Source: Penicillium oxalicum
Lineage: Eukaryota > Ascomycota > Eurotiomycetes > Eurotiales > Aspergillaceae
Direction of reading: 5' to 3'
Assembly (NCBI RefSeq): GCF_001723175.1
Contig: NC_064656.1
Coordinates: 1,612,001 to 1,676,000, forward strand
DNA length: 64,000 bases
Below the pieces are notes generated by a model. The model had not been told where the DNA came from, made no database searches, and was given only the letters and a program-made list of their open reading frames with translations. How positions within the stretch are numbered: the first letter of the stretch is position 1; the number at the start of each line of letters is the position of its first letter. A program made the position numbers and the translations under genes. Positions 51,705-62,510 of the stretch are shown piece after piece.

Positions 51705-53087
51705 AATCTGGGTCCATCTATTGTTATGGATTCTTGTCGATGACCAGTGGTCGTAGTTAAAAATGGTCACCTTGCGTGACTCTTTTGAATTTCCCAGCCC
51801 CAAGAGCGCAAAGTTTGGTCTCTCCGATCGGAGCTTTGATTCTCTCGTACGTTCATCTACTATTCAACACCATGAATTTCAAGGAGAGTCTCGCTGGTCG
51901 ACGGGAGACCCTTTCTGTTAGGGTTAGGTTTCTTGATTACAACCATGGCAAGATAAGCCAAGATTCAGGTGTCGCATTCTCTGGACCGGGCCCGTGGCGA
52001 TATTCATTTACAGGAATCACTGATTGAACGTTTTGTGATGTTCCGTACTAGGTGGATTCCTTCTAAATCTTCTTTGGGGATTTTTCAGAATGTGTCTCAG
52101 TCGCTGGCCAATGTTGCCTGGATGTTGCCGGCGAAGATGGGGTGATTAGGCCTAAAAAAAGTGGATAGCCCTTCAATTATGGAGACGGATTGTGAATGCT
52201 GGAAGACGGACTAGAATGATACCACGACTCTACCCATTCGAACCAGTATTCACTGCCCAGGTCAACATGGACAAAGATTGCTTTTTCAGGGACCTGACCA
52301 CTATCGGCGAGACTAATAAGGTGTGATGTTCGGAATAGGAAGCACAGAAAAGGATTGAGATTGGTGTTCTGTGAGCGGATCGAACATGGTCAAGCGAAAA
52401 GAGTGGCGAGAGACTCAATTGAAGCATAACATGAGGACCGACTTGTACATGTTGTTATGTGCTTTCCACTTGTGCCTGTATCTACTCCTGCCTTCGTGGT
52501 CTATAAAAGGTCCTCTTGGCAAAGGTCTAGACATAGAGCAGAGTTTCCTTGATTCAACGGCATATGGCACAACACTGAAATTTTGAGAATCGATCGATAG
52601 CCTTCATGACCGGCCTTTGTCTTGCTTGCTATGAGCCATGACAGGTGACTTCAGACGCTGAGCAATTCCTCGTGCACCAATGAGTTTGGAAAAGATCAAA
52701 CGGGTTCAAGCTCCCCAAGTCACTTTCTGATGTAGATTTCCGAAGTTTCGATACCACCAAGAAATAAATCAATCTATGAACAGATTGTCAATATTTTGAG
52801 TTTCAATGCTACCAAGGCGATAACCCATGAAACACCATGAGTCCAGTCGAACGCTCTGAAGATTGAACCGCTGGCAGCTCTGAACTTCCTGCCGCAGGTA
52901 TCAGTCCTCTCCGCCGCAAAGGTTCACGTGATCTTGACGATGACATAACCGACCGGCTCGTCGCCAGGGACCAGTCCTCCGGCCGCCTAAGCTACGCCCG
53001 TTTGACACAACTTACCAAGTCCCCGACGCCGAAGCAGTCTGACTGATTTGGAACTTCAGGTTGTGAAAAGGATCACAACCCTCCACG

Positions 53088-54262
53088 ATGAATCCACACA
53101 TATCTGTGCCCCGTCAACATGCGGGTCCTGCACACTTTGGTTCCACGCCCAGCCGCGGATCGAACATGCGCATGCCGCGATTCTTCAAGAGGTGGGACCC
53201 CCAGCACCTGTGCACAATGCAGAGGCTTTCATGGTTGGTTTTTTTTCAGTTAGGGATACTATGCTCACACATGGTCTACATCTAGACTTTTCAAATTCCC
53301 TCAGATGGATTTTGAAATGGCCATCTGGGAAATGACATCCTTGCTCATTGCGCCAAAGAAGGTTTTCAAGTCTATATACTACCATGTAAGATGACCGGCC
53401 CAGCCTAAGCATGCTATGGGTTTGATGACTTCAATACTAACAGTGCTATTTCTTCTTAGAAACGTGAGTTCCTCGGATTCTGGCATCACATCAATTGGAC
53501 GCGCCGAGACGATCAATCTGCCTCTTGTTTACGCTTCCCCGACTTGATTATCGACGACCTCACCATTGGAAATTGCACTAACTCTTGACCACTATAGAAA
53601 CGAAAAACACATGGCACCGCCCAGATCCCTCATTTACATACCTCCTCTCCTTCTTCCTTCTTCTCACGGCCATCGCCTGGGGTCTCGCGTACTACCCATC
53701 CTTTGGCACAATTATGCACCTCTCCTTCAACTTCATCTTCCTCCATTTCATCGGATCCTCCCTTCTCATCTCGACCATTGGCTACTTTGCCATTGGCAAG
53801 CTCTTTGGTCCCAACGGTGCCGCCGCCTCTCTCAAGGGTCTTCGTGGATCCCGTGCCCGCCGGCGTGGTGCTGCCCAGGGACTCTTTGTGCAACCGGGCG
53901 AGAAAGATCAACTCGAGTTCGGATACTGCTTCGATGTCTCCAACCGCGCCTTTTTCCCGCTGTATCTGCATCTGTATGTGGTGCAGTTCCTGCTCCTCCC
54001 ATTATTAACTCGCTCACCGAGTGATTTCTTGGCCACGTTCTTGGGAAATTCGCTTTACCTGTCCGCTCTGGTCTACTACACCTATATCACATTTTTGGGA
54101 TACAACGCGTTGCCATTCTTGCATAACACGGAGCTCTTGCTGGTCCCGATTTTGATTCTTGCAATTCTGTGGCTCATCAGTTTGATTGCGGGATGGGGTG
54201 TTGTCATGCAGGGCCACAGCGTGGAATGGTTGTTTTGGGGGATCCCAGACTCTAAAACCTGA
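53088..54262 (+). CDS. GMH1: UNC-50 family Golgi membrane protein (yeast Gmh1 type)
   Basis: UNC-50/Gmh1 proteins are multi-pass membrane proteins of the Golgi; yeast Gmh1 interacts with the Arf exchange factor Gea1. I read four exons: 53088-53191, 53286-53385, 53460-53463 and 53598-54262, giving 290 residues. Exon 2 encodes FKFPQMDFEMAIWEMTSLL and ends at YYH. Exon 4 opens inside a codon and continues TKNTWHRPDPSF. The family's conserved KQTKN stretch is restored only if the 4-nt exon AAAC lies between them, with CTAAC-type branch points before both acceptors. About five hydrophobic segments follow (IAWGLAYY, FNFIFLHFIG, LHLYVVQFLLLPLL, LYLSALVYYTY and ILILAILWLISLIAGW). The N-terminus is short, polar and basic (MRMPRFFKR). 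Exon 4 has no ATG in a sensible position, so the gene must start upstream. Confidence 0.9.
53460..53463 (+). other. 4-nucleotide micro-exon of the UNC-50 gene
   Basis: The four bases AAAC are flanked by a ttcttag acceptor, with TACTAAC about 23 nt upstream of the splice point, and by a gtgagt donor. They supply one Lys codon and the first base of a Gln codon, giving H-K-Q-T across the junctions. Skipping them shifts the frame. Confidence 0.75.
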
Positions 54263-54968
54263 GACGTGAAATGAGGTCTCTTCTTTTTTTCCCCCTTGTT
54301 GATGCAAACCGTTCTCCCTCCCCTTTGTTACTTGACTGGAGTACAAAGGGGTTTCCCTCTTTTCCCCCTTTTCCTATGATTGTGGCTGAGCGTATGTACG
54401 ACTGTGACTTTTTTTTCCATTTTGTTTTCTTTCCTTCCATCCTACCCATTTTCCACTTTTTTTTCCAGGTCTACATTACGTGGCCTTGCATCTGAAAAGA
54501 TCCACGCTTGCATTTGGTGCGACTCCACAGCGTCTGTATATAACTTTGAAACTGTTTCTTTTCCTGGTGCATCTTTCCTTGAGTGCGATTCCCGACTTGC
54601 TTCCCGAGAGGATAGGAAATCTTTGTTTGCTTATCTGCCAGAGGCGACCTCCAAGAAGGACTGACTTGCTTCGCGGAAGGGAGTTTGAGATTCGAGATTT
54701 GAGTGCTTCAATTCGTGTCAGATCGCAAATCTAGATCGAATCATCAAGGAGTGGTTTATTTGTTCTACCGGATCCGTCGCCCTGTACTTGATCTCCAACA
54801 GACGCCAGGCCCCAAAGTATCCATGCTAAATTATGAGATCCGAAGAGCATGAATCATTGGATCTCCCTGGAGCTTCATCGTGCTGTCACTTTGAGGGATT
54901 ATTTCTGAGCACCTGTAGAATTCACTGTTTAGGTCTACTTTCTTATTTACCTAATACTCCAGATTATA
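54263..54968. other. 3' region of UNC-50 up to the transposon border
   Basis: T-rich, ordinary host DNA with no gene seen. It ends at the TA/ACGTAATTCCCG junction where the transposon nest begins. Confidence 0.6.
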
Positions 54969-55676
54969 ACGTAATTCCCGCATGACCGGGTCACCCGGTT
55001 GAGCGGGTCACCCCATCCAAAATCGCGTCTTCCTACCTACATACCAACTTCAGCCACCTACTATGCCACCAATTCGCTCTGAATCCTCGCAGAAGTTAGC
55101 CAACCAGGAGGGCAAGGTCTTGTTAGCCCTTTCCGATATCAAAGATAGCCGTATCAACTCTCTTCGCGCGGTAGCGAAGCTATACGAAATACCCTTCTCT
55201 ACACTACAAGCACGCGCCGATAGCCGAATTGCACGCGTTAATAAGCGCCCAAATCGCTATAAATTAACTTAATTAGAAGAGGATACACTTACGCAATAGA
55301 TAATCTCTATAGATCTACGTGGAGTAGCGCCTAGACCTACTACTATTAGAGAGATAGCGAATATCCTACTAGCGGCACGCGGTAGCTAGCCTCCGCCTAC
55401 TATTAGTAAGAATTAGCCATCTTAGTTTGTTAAACGTCGTGATAAGCTTCGAACACGTTTCTCAGTACGATACGACTACCAGCGTATATTAAACGAAGAC
55501 CCAAAAGCTCTACGAGCCTAGTTTGCGACCGTACAAAGCGTGATTAACAAGAACGGGATACAACCGGAGGATATCTACAACTTCGATAAGACAGGGTTCG
55601 TAATAGGCCTAATATCTTCGCAGAAGGTAGTTACGCGAGCTAAATTCTACGGTCGGAGACGTCTTCTGCAGCCAGG
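54969..55676 (+). mobile_element. 5' part of a pogo/Fot1-like DNA transposon, interrupted
   Basis: Starts after a TA dinucleotide with a terminal-repeat-like sequence (ACGTAATTCCCGCATGACCG) and two subterminal GGGTCACCC units. The element is cut at 55676 by an LTR. The 3' half and right terminal repeat are not in the window. Confidence 0.75.
55063..55676 (+). pseudogene. Pogo-type transposase remnant (HTH-psq, DDE), truncated and full of stops
   Basis: The first 69 codons are open and contain a psq-type helix-turn-helix (VLLALSDIKDSRINSLRAVA, then LYEIPFSTLQARADSRI). The same frame continues through several TAG/TAA codons at positions where Gln or Trp is expected, then reaches IYNFDKTGF, the motif around the first catalytic Asp of DDE_1 transposases. 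The pattern fits C-to-T and G-to-A changes at CpA/TpG sites. The gene is then cut by the LTR at 55677. It cannot make an active enzyme. Confidence 0.8.
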
Positions 55677-56414
55677 TGTTACGCGGTGCCGACTGGTCAC
55701 TATGAGTTAGAATGTCCTGGGCCGATACTTGCCTGCTATCCTAACTTCTAATCCCAAGACCGGGTCTCTCAATCGTACCGTTACTTCGCAAAGCCTTACT
55801 GCGGGTTGGATCCTGTTGAGTGTCTTGCAAGACGTGCCAGAGGTGCGCGCTAAGTAGGTCAATCACTAAGTATTACTACTGAGTGAATCCCTTACCTGTA
55901 GGTTAGGTTTGTCTTAGAGTTGAACCGTGGAGTGCAAAGTGCTTTAAGGTAGTAACTAAGTAATAATATGCAATTGATCGCGAAGAACTAAATATATGAT
56001 GCTAAAAAGAGTATCCTTATATATCTAGTCCTTCCTATCACTAATAAGTCGAGACTTATTACTAATGCGCTAGGACTTATCACCGATAAGTCTATCCTAT
56101 TACCGATAGGATATAGTCACGTGATAAGTTACTAGTCACTCGTACTTAGGGTGTAATTCCGGTGCTAGTAAAATAGCGGCCGTTTCCTGCGTCGCGCTAA
56201 CTGTTTTATAGAGTAAGAGGGTATCGTTTGTGTCGGTTAGCTATAGGCTGCTTCTAGTGCCTACCCTGGATATTTCCTCCTCGGGTCCCTCGGGGCACGC
56301 CTAAGTATACCGAAACGCACGTAATAACGCTATTCCCTAGTGTCCGTAGAATAATTAGTCCTTAGTCGTTACTTAAATAACTACGGCCCCCGCGCTTCTT
56401 TAAGGTCCGTAATA
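55677..56414 (-). repeat. 738-bp Gypsy LTR in minus orientation (3' LTR of a minus-strand element)
   Basis: Nearly full-length inverted match to the LTR at 60651-61388, of the same length. It starts TGTTACGC and ends with the mutated complement of TGTTACGG. Differences are mostly C-to-T or G-to-A in CA/TG contexts. Just outside, at 56415-56440, the minus strand is purine-rich (GGGAAGGAGGGGA), like the polypurine tract that precedes a 3' LTR. The flanking five bases on the two sides do not match, so this is not a simple solo LTR. Confidence 0.85.
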
Positions 56415-56534
56415 TTATCCCCTCCTTCCCTGTCCTTTATCCTTAAAGGATTTAAGCGTTAGTGTCCCCTTAGGTTTATTTGCTATTTTTCTGTTTTCTC
56501 CCTATTTCTTTTCTTATAGCCTATTCTGCTAACT

Positions 56535-56820
56535 ATATCTTCTAAGGCTTCTGTTCGTAAGAACGCTTTAACTCGTCGTATCGAAGACGAAGGTTTTTAA
56601 TCTGTAATTCCTTGCGAACGTTACGTTCGTTTAAAACGAGTATATATCCGCGCTAATTATTCCGATCGCTATAGTGACTGCGTGCGCGCTAGCGGTGGTG
56701 TAAAGTGTATAATACCGTCTCCTTCGTTTACTAATACGGAGTAGCGTCGTTTAGTTAAGTCTTAAAATTAAATTGAGGAGGAGGAGGAGGCTGAGATCCC
56801 GGAAGGGTGGTCACGTGAGT
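56535..56820 (+). pseudogene. Decayed Cys-rich small reading frame in retroelement DNA
   Basis: Open on the plus strand except for TAG/TAA codons where Gln or Trp would stand. It has a Cys/basic segment (IPCERYVRLKRVYIRANYSD, then SDCVRASGGVKC) in which several Tyr codons (TAC/TAT) look like former Cys, then an acidic run (IEEEEEAEIPEGW). The original would have paired CxxC motifs. The start codon is ATA where ATG is expected. It may be the first ORF of a retroelement or a captured gene. I do not recognise it further. Confidence 0.4.
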
Positions 56821-57539
56821 TATGACTCACGTGAGTACCCCCGTTCGGCCCCGTATAGCCCGTGACTGTCCTTATAGACCCGATTTTTAAGAGATACTAT
56901 AGAGATACTCTAAAAATCAACCTTTCTTTACTCTTCGAATCATATCTAGTAGTAAACCCTTAAAAGGAGGCGCCTTCTACGGCCCTCCCCGGAGGGGGGA
57001 CCCCTTCCGAAAGGAAGCGCGAAGCCCTATATACTTCTCCCTCCCTCCCTGATCCTTACAAAAATAAGTACTCGTAGAGAAGGAAGGCAACCCTTATCTA
57101 AAGGACTCACGAACGAAGATAATAAGGGACTAGCTTAGGGGGGACCTCGTAAATCCTCGAAAAACGGTCCTAGGGGAGGAGGGCGTTTACCCCCGATATA
57201 GCCCTTACGGCCCCGCCTCTCCTCCTACGTTACCGATCCGCTATAATACCCGAGGACCTTAGTTACTAGCAGACCCTTACTACCTTCTCAGAAGAGTCCG
57301 GATACTCCTATACGGCTCCTTACGGACCCTTATACCTAGGAATAAACTATAAGAAAGGGGAAACCCCTATAGGTATAAGAGGCTACTATTTATAATACTT
57401 CCTATATTCTCCTTGATCCTTCCTATTTCTAATAGATACTACTTCGACTTACGGACCTGCCTCCGCGGACCCTCTCCCGCGAGAGGAACGCCTAAATACT
57501 CCTAAAACCGACTAGGCCCTCTCCTTCTTGCCTCCGATC
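56821..57539 (+). other. Presumed leader/LTR remnant of the plus-strand Gypsy element
   Basis: Non-coding, TA-rich, RIP-like sequence lying before the gag frame. It should contain the 5' LTR and leader of that element, but no partner LTR is in view to define borders. It opens with a TCACGTGAGTTATGACTCACG palindrome near 56812. Confidence 0.4.
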
Positions 57540-60500
57540 GTGGCTAAAGCCTACTAAACGTAGCTTCGAAACTATATCCCGGACGACTACGCTAAGGCCG
57601 TATAGGATATTAAGACTACCGTCTTTAGTATCTACCTATAACAGAACGGTACTTAGGCGTAGTCGAATACCTCCTCTTCCTCCCGGGCGGCGCCTACTAC
57701 TACCCCGGAGGAGACTAACTAAACTAGCTCTTCTCTGTCTCTAGTAGTTAGCTTAAATCTCCTAGAGATCCGCAAGGTCTTAATAAAAAAGGTGCCTAGT
57801 ATCCGTCCCTACTCGGGAACGATCGCCTAAGACGCTACTCGCGTATATCTACGCGATTACGAAAGGTTCTTCTATAAGGTCTCGTACCTCGTAGGCGTAG
57901 GAATTCCGGATACCGACAAAATTATCTACGCCTAAGGGTTCCTAACCAGGCGAGCTAAGAAGGTATAGAATACCTATCGCTAATAGATTATTAACTAGTA
58001 CGCGGAACTAATTAAGACCTAGGAAGGTTATCGCGCCTAGATCCTTCGGGAATTTTCTGAATATCTTAGCCCTAAAAAGCGCTAGGATTACTTCGCTAAT
58101 ATATATTAAGGATCTCTTACTTTCGCTAAATACGCTATAAACCTATAGTAAGTAGCTATTAATACCGAGGTGCCTCTTCTAGAAGAAGTCGTTATCTAAT
58201 ACCTCTAAAAGGGTGCGAAAGCTACCCTCTAGAAGAAGTAGGCTAAGGATCGCGAATACCTAACTACTCTCCGAGCCGTGATTAACCGCTTTATCTAGTA
58301 TAAGAGGGGAGAAATAATCTCTAGTTAGATCGGAAACTACTCCCCCTCTAAGGCTAGAGACGCTAATAGCGATTTCCGGATAAACGCTATAGCCGGTAGT
58401 CGCGATAGCTCGAGTATAGCCCCGCGAGGGAAGGTACGTAGATAGGCCCCTATAAAATGCTATATATACGGGAAGCTAGGTTATATTAAGAGAGACTATC
58501 CTAAGAAGAGTCCCTTTATAGCAAAAAAATATAAGCGGCTAGACGAATTAGAGGCCTTCGCTAGCTAGCTCCGAGCCGCCTCTTATATACCCCCGTTTCT
58601 AGGACCTAACCTCCTCGAACCTAACGTATACGAAGCCTCCCTGCTCGCTATCTAAGCGGGTCTCCTACTCTATTAGGCCCGAGTTAGCCTTTAGGAAGTG
58701 CTAATACGCGCCCTCTTAGACTCCGGTTCCTCCTATATATTTATCTCCTCTCGAGCTATAATATTACTAAGAGGATCTATTCGCCTAAAGAAGCCTCCGG
58801 ACGCCCTCTAGGTAAGGCTATCTAATAGACGGTCCCTATATATAGAAGGACGCGCTCGCGTCCTACTAAAAATAGGGATATAGACCGGAAGCGTAAAGGC
58901 CTAGATCCTAGATATACCCGACCTTAAGATCGTCCTTAGTCGGGACTTTCTAAAGTAACAGAACCCGACTATTAATTAGGTTAGCTCTCGGCTAACTATC
59001 TATAATTACTAGCGAATATACCTTATCGAACCTTGCGAGGCTCGATCTAATTACGAACTCGAAGAAGCGGGTATCTTCCTAATATCGGCTAAATAGATAT
59101 ATAAGTAAATACGTAAGAAAGATAAGGGTACCCTTATAATCTCTATTAGGGCTCCTCGAGATAACTCCCCTCCTCTAGAGGCTCCTATCTTATACCTAGA
59201 CTCCCGGATCCGGACCCTTATAGGGAAATATAGGAAGATTATCCGCGACGAACTCCCTAATACCTTACCTCCGGAAAGGGAGATCTAGTATAATATTAAT
59301 ACTAGCGACGCGAAGCCCGTAAATATCTATACCTATTCTCTCTCTAAAGAGAAACTAGACGAATAGATACGCTAAGTCGATCTCCTCTTAAAGAAGGGAC
59401 TAATCCGCTCTTTAGCTAGCCCCTAGGGGTTTCTAGTCCTATTCGCCCCTAAGTCTAATAGTAAATAGAGGATATATATCGATTACCGTACCCTAAATAA
59501 CCTAACTAAGAAGAACGGGTATCCGTTACCCCGGATCTAAGACCTTCTCGACTAAATCGGGAGCGTATAGGTCCTAACGAAGATCGACCTCGTATCTAGA
59601 TTCTAGTAAGTACGCCTAACTAATCGCGTAGTGCCTAAAACCGCCTTTAATACTATCTAGGGAAAATATAAGTAGCTTACGATACCCTTTAGTCTTTATA
59701 ATACCCCTATAACCTTCTAGACAGTTATAAACGAGGCCCTTTAGCCCTACCTTAGTAAGTTCGTAATCGTGTATCTCGACGATATCCTTATCTTCTCGGA
59801 TAGTATAGAAGAGTATTACGAGCACCTTAAAAAGGTACTCGAGATCCTCGAGAGGGAACGACTAATCGTCTAACTAGGGAAGTACGAGATTATAACTAAC
59901 GAACTAGAATTCTACGGATATATTATCGGGAATAGGAGCGTACGGCTAATACCGGCTAAGATCGATATTATTCGTACGTAGCTATAATCTTAGAACGTAT
60001 ACGAGCTACGATAGTTCCTCGGCCTCGCGATATACTATCGGCGGTTTATCTATAGGTTCGCGGAGATATATATACCCCTACACGAACTCCTAAAAGAATC
60101 GGACGCTAAGCTCCGGAAGCTTAAGTTCCGCCCTATCCGGTAGAATATAGCTTATAAGGCTACCTTCCAAAAGCTAAAGAAGAAGTTATCGGAAGCCCCC
60201 GTTCTCTTATAACTAGATCTTACGTAGCTATTTACTATCAAGACCGATACTTCTAAATAGGCGATTAGCCTAGTCCTACTCTAGAAGGAACTAGAAGAGG
60301 CACTCTACCCTATCGTATACGACGGGCGGAAGCTTATAGGCGCCGAGCTTAACTACCTAGTACACGAGAAGGAGTTACTAGCTATTAAAGAGGCCCTACG
60401 GCTTTAGGATAAATATATTAATAACGGAACCTAAACAGAAATCGTAACGGACTACGCTAGCCTATAGTACCTACAGACGACTATTACCTATAGTAAGCGC

Positions 60501-60640
60501 CTCGCCCGCTAGGTTAGCGAATTTCAGGAGTATAATCTTAAGATCCGATACCGTCCGGGTACTAAAGCTATCGTGCCTGACGCCTTAAGCTAACGACCGG
60601 ATTTTATTAAAAGGTCACCTACTAACGTTATACGAGATCG
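57540..60640 (+). pseudogene. Plus-strand Gypsy (Metaviridae-type) gag-pol, heavily mutated
   Basis: One long frame can be followed with dozens of TAG/TAA stops at Gln or Trp positions. In order: capsid-like gag; a zinc knuckle at about 58458 with two of its ligands changed (CYIYGKLGY); an aspartic protease at about 58712 (ALLDSGSSYIFISS); reverse transcriptase at about 59330-59960 with IDYRTLN, YPLPR and VYLDDILIFS; and RNase H at about 60225-60430 with KTDTSK and AELNYLVHEKELLAI. The frame stops being retroviral right where the next LTR begins (60651), so the integrase is missing from view. The mutation type, CA to TA and TG to TA, is that of RIP. Confidence 0.85.
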
Positions 60641-60952
60641 ACCTATATAGTGTTACGGACCTCAAAGAAGCGCGGGGGCCGCAGTTATTTGAGTAACGAC
60701 TGAGGACCAATCATTCTACGGACACTAGGTAATAGCGTTGTCACGTGCGTTTCGGTATACTTGGGCGAGCCCCGAGGGACCCGAGGAGGAGACATTCAGG
60801 GCAGGCACCAGAAGCAGCCTACAGCTAACCGACACAAACGATACCCTCTTACTCTATGAGACGGTTAGCGCGACGCAGGAAACGGCCGCCATTTTACTAG
60901 CACCGGAATTACGCCCCAAGTGCGAGTGACTAGTGACTTGTCACGTGACTAT

Positions 60953-61032
60953 ATCCTATCGGTGATAGGATAGACTCATCGGTGATGAGTCCTGGCGCAT
61001 CAGTGATGAGTCTCGACTCATCAGTGATAGGA
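60953..61032. repeat. Four tandem palindromes in the LTR U3 region
   Basis: Successive 17- to 19-bp imperfect inverted repeats with the core CATC(A/G)GTGATG or its close variant. Units are at 60953-60971, 60973-60991, 60996-61012 and 61015-61032. The same array, mutated, is present in the inverted LTR copy. Confidence 0.8.
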
Positions 61033-61041
61033 AGGACTAGA

Positions 61042-61050
61042 TATATAAGG
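61042..61050 (+). promoter_or_regulatory. TATA-like box of the LTR promoter
   Basis: TATATAAGG lies about ten bases after the palindrome array and upstream of the presumed R region, as expected for an LTR promoter. The copy in the inverted LTR keeps TATATA. Confidence 0.5.
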
Positions 61051-61428
61051 ACACTCTTTTTAGCATCATGTATTTAGTTCTTCGCGATCAATTGCACATT
61101 GTTACTTGGTTACTACCTTGAAGCACTTTGCACTCCACGGTTCAACTCTAAGACAAACCCAACCTACAGGTAGGGGATTCACTCAGTAGTAACACTTAGT
61201 AATTGACCTACTTAGCGCGCACCTCTGGCACGTCTTGCAAGACACTCGACAGGATCCAACCCGCAGTAAGGCTTTACGAAGCAACGGTACGATTAAGAGA
61301 CTAGGTCTTGGATTGGAAGTTAGGATAAGCAGGCAAGTATCGGCCCAGGACGTTCTAACTCACAGTGACCAGTCGGCACCGCGTAACACATTGATCGCCC
61401 TGTCTTTAGACCGTGAAGCATAGTCATC

Positions 61429-62510
61429 ATGGCAGGCAACGACAGTACCCCGAAAGGAAAAACTCCCACTCGAACCACGACAACCGAACCCGACTCAGAC
61501 GACGAACGTGACATAGAGATTCAGAATCTCAAAACTATCGTCGGACAACTTCGAGAACACCTTGATCAACTAGGCGCGAACTACAACGTCCATTCGACAA
61601 GCGTGAAGGACTACTTGGAGCAACTCCATGCTCAAGTCGTCGCTTCAGCCCCAGCAACTACCGTTAGAGCACCTAAGCTCCCGAAGGCTGAGACCTTCGA
61701 TAGCAACAGACAGAAATTGCGAGGATTCCTGACGCAGATAGACATCCATATCGACGTCAACAAAGGACGCCTCGTTAGCGAAGGCAGCAAGGTCATTTTC
61801 GTGTTAGCCTACCTACAAGGACAGGCATGGACTAGCTCGAACCATACATCCGCGAGTACTACGAAAAAGATAGCGATAAATAGAACACGACCACGCAATC
61901 AATCTTTAGCAGCTACACTACGTTTCGACAGCACCTCGAACGAACTTTTGGCGACATTGATGCCAAGAAGACAGCTAAACGCAAATTAAAACGAATTCGA
62001 CAAACTAGGTCAGCATCCGCCTACACGGCCGAGTTCATGCAACTTGCAGCAGCGATACTACAATAGGAAGACTACGCTTTGATTCCGTACTACGACCACG
62101 GACTCAAACCCCATATCAAGGACGAGCTTGCGCGGATCGATCGACCAGACACTATAGAAAAACTCATCGACATAGCAGTACGAATCGACAATCGCCTATA
62201 CGATCGACAAATAGAAAAAAGGGAAATTGAAGGATAGCGCCGAGGCACTGGCCGACCATCACACCATCGGTACGACAAACGACCAAACAGACCCATAAGG
62301 GACAGCGACCCCTATAGACCAAAGCCAATAGAGCTCGACGCAGCGAGACTCCCAAGCAATGAAGAGAAACGACGAAGAGACAACAACTTATGCTTTGAAT
62401 ATGAAAAGCAGGGCACAGGGCGCGTGAGTGCAAGGAAAAGCACAACAACGCAAAGCCATAGGCGCGTGAGCGCAGCGAAAGACGCAACAACGCAAGGCCA
62501 CAACAAATAA
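61429..62510 (+). pseudogene. Gag gene of the second Gypsy element, frameshifted
   Basis: The ATG at 61429 lies 40 nt after the LTR. The frame reads a Thr-rich start, a coiled segment (LKTIVGQLREHLDQLG) and a capsid-type core (KLRGFLTQIDIHIDV and FVLAYLQGQAW). About 61,830 one base is missing and the gag continues in another frame (KDELARIDRPDTIEKLIDIA), with TAG at two Trp positions. A second frame change occurs at the Cys knuckle near 62,390-62,440. No full product can be made. Confidence 0.75.

Larger units (their letters stand above)
49610..53087. other. Divergent intergenic region of about 3.5 kb
   Basis: It holds promoters of the leftward Sec7 gene and the rightward UNC-50 gene. Visible elements are a G25 run, a C15 run (51690-51704) and a TATAAAAGG (about 52502) with no recognisable gene after it. 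No coding frame is supported. Confidence 0.55.
60651..61388 (+). repeat. 5' LTR of the second Gypsy element (738 bp)
   Basis: Bounded by TGTTACG and CGTAACA, a 7-bp terminal inverted repeat with TG...CA ends. It is an inverted near-copy of 55677-56414. It contains a CACGTG palindrome (60940-60949), four tandem imperfect palindromes (60953-61032) and a TATA-like box (about 61042). Confidence 0.88.

Noticed and set aside
52371..52586. 71-codon frame after a TATAAAAGG near 52502
   Set aside because: The frame starts before the TATA-like site and has no domain; no transcript structure can be argued.
55677..56414. Solo LTR from simple LTR-LTR recombination
   Set aside because: The flanking five bases do not match, and a polypurine tract adjoins its inner side, so it is better read as one end of a minus-strand element.
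59616..59825. 69-codon minus-strand frame in the reverse transcriptase region
   Set aside because: It is the exact antisense of the YLDD region of the plus-strand Gypsy pol.
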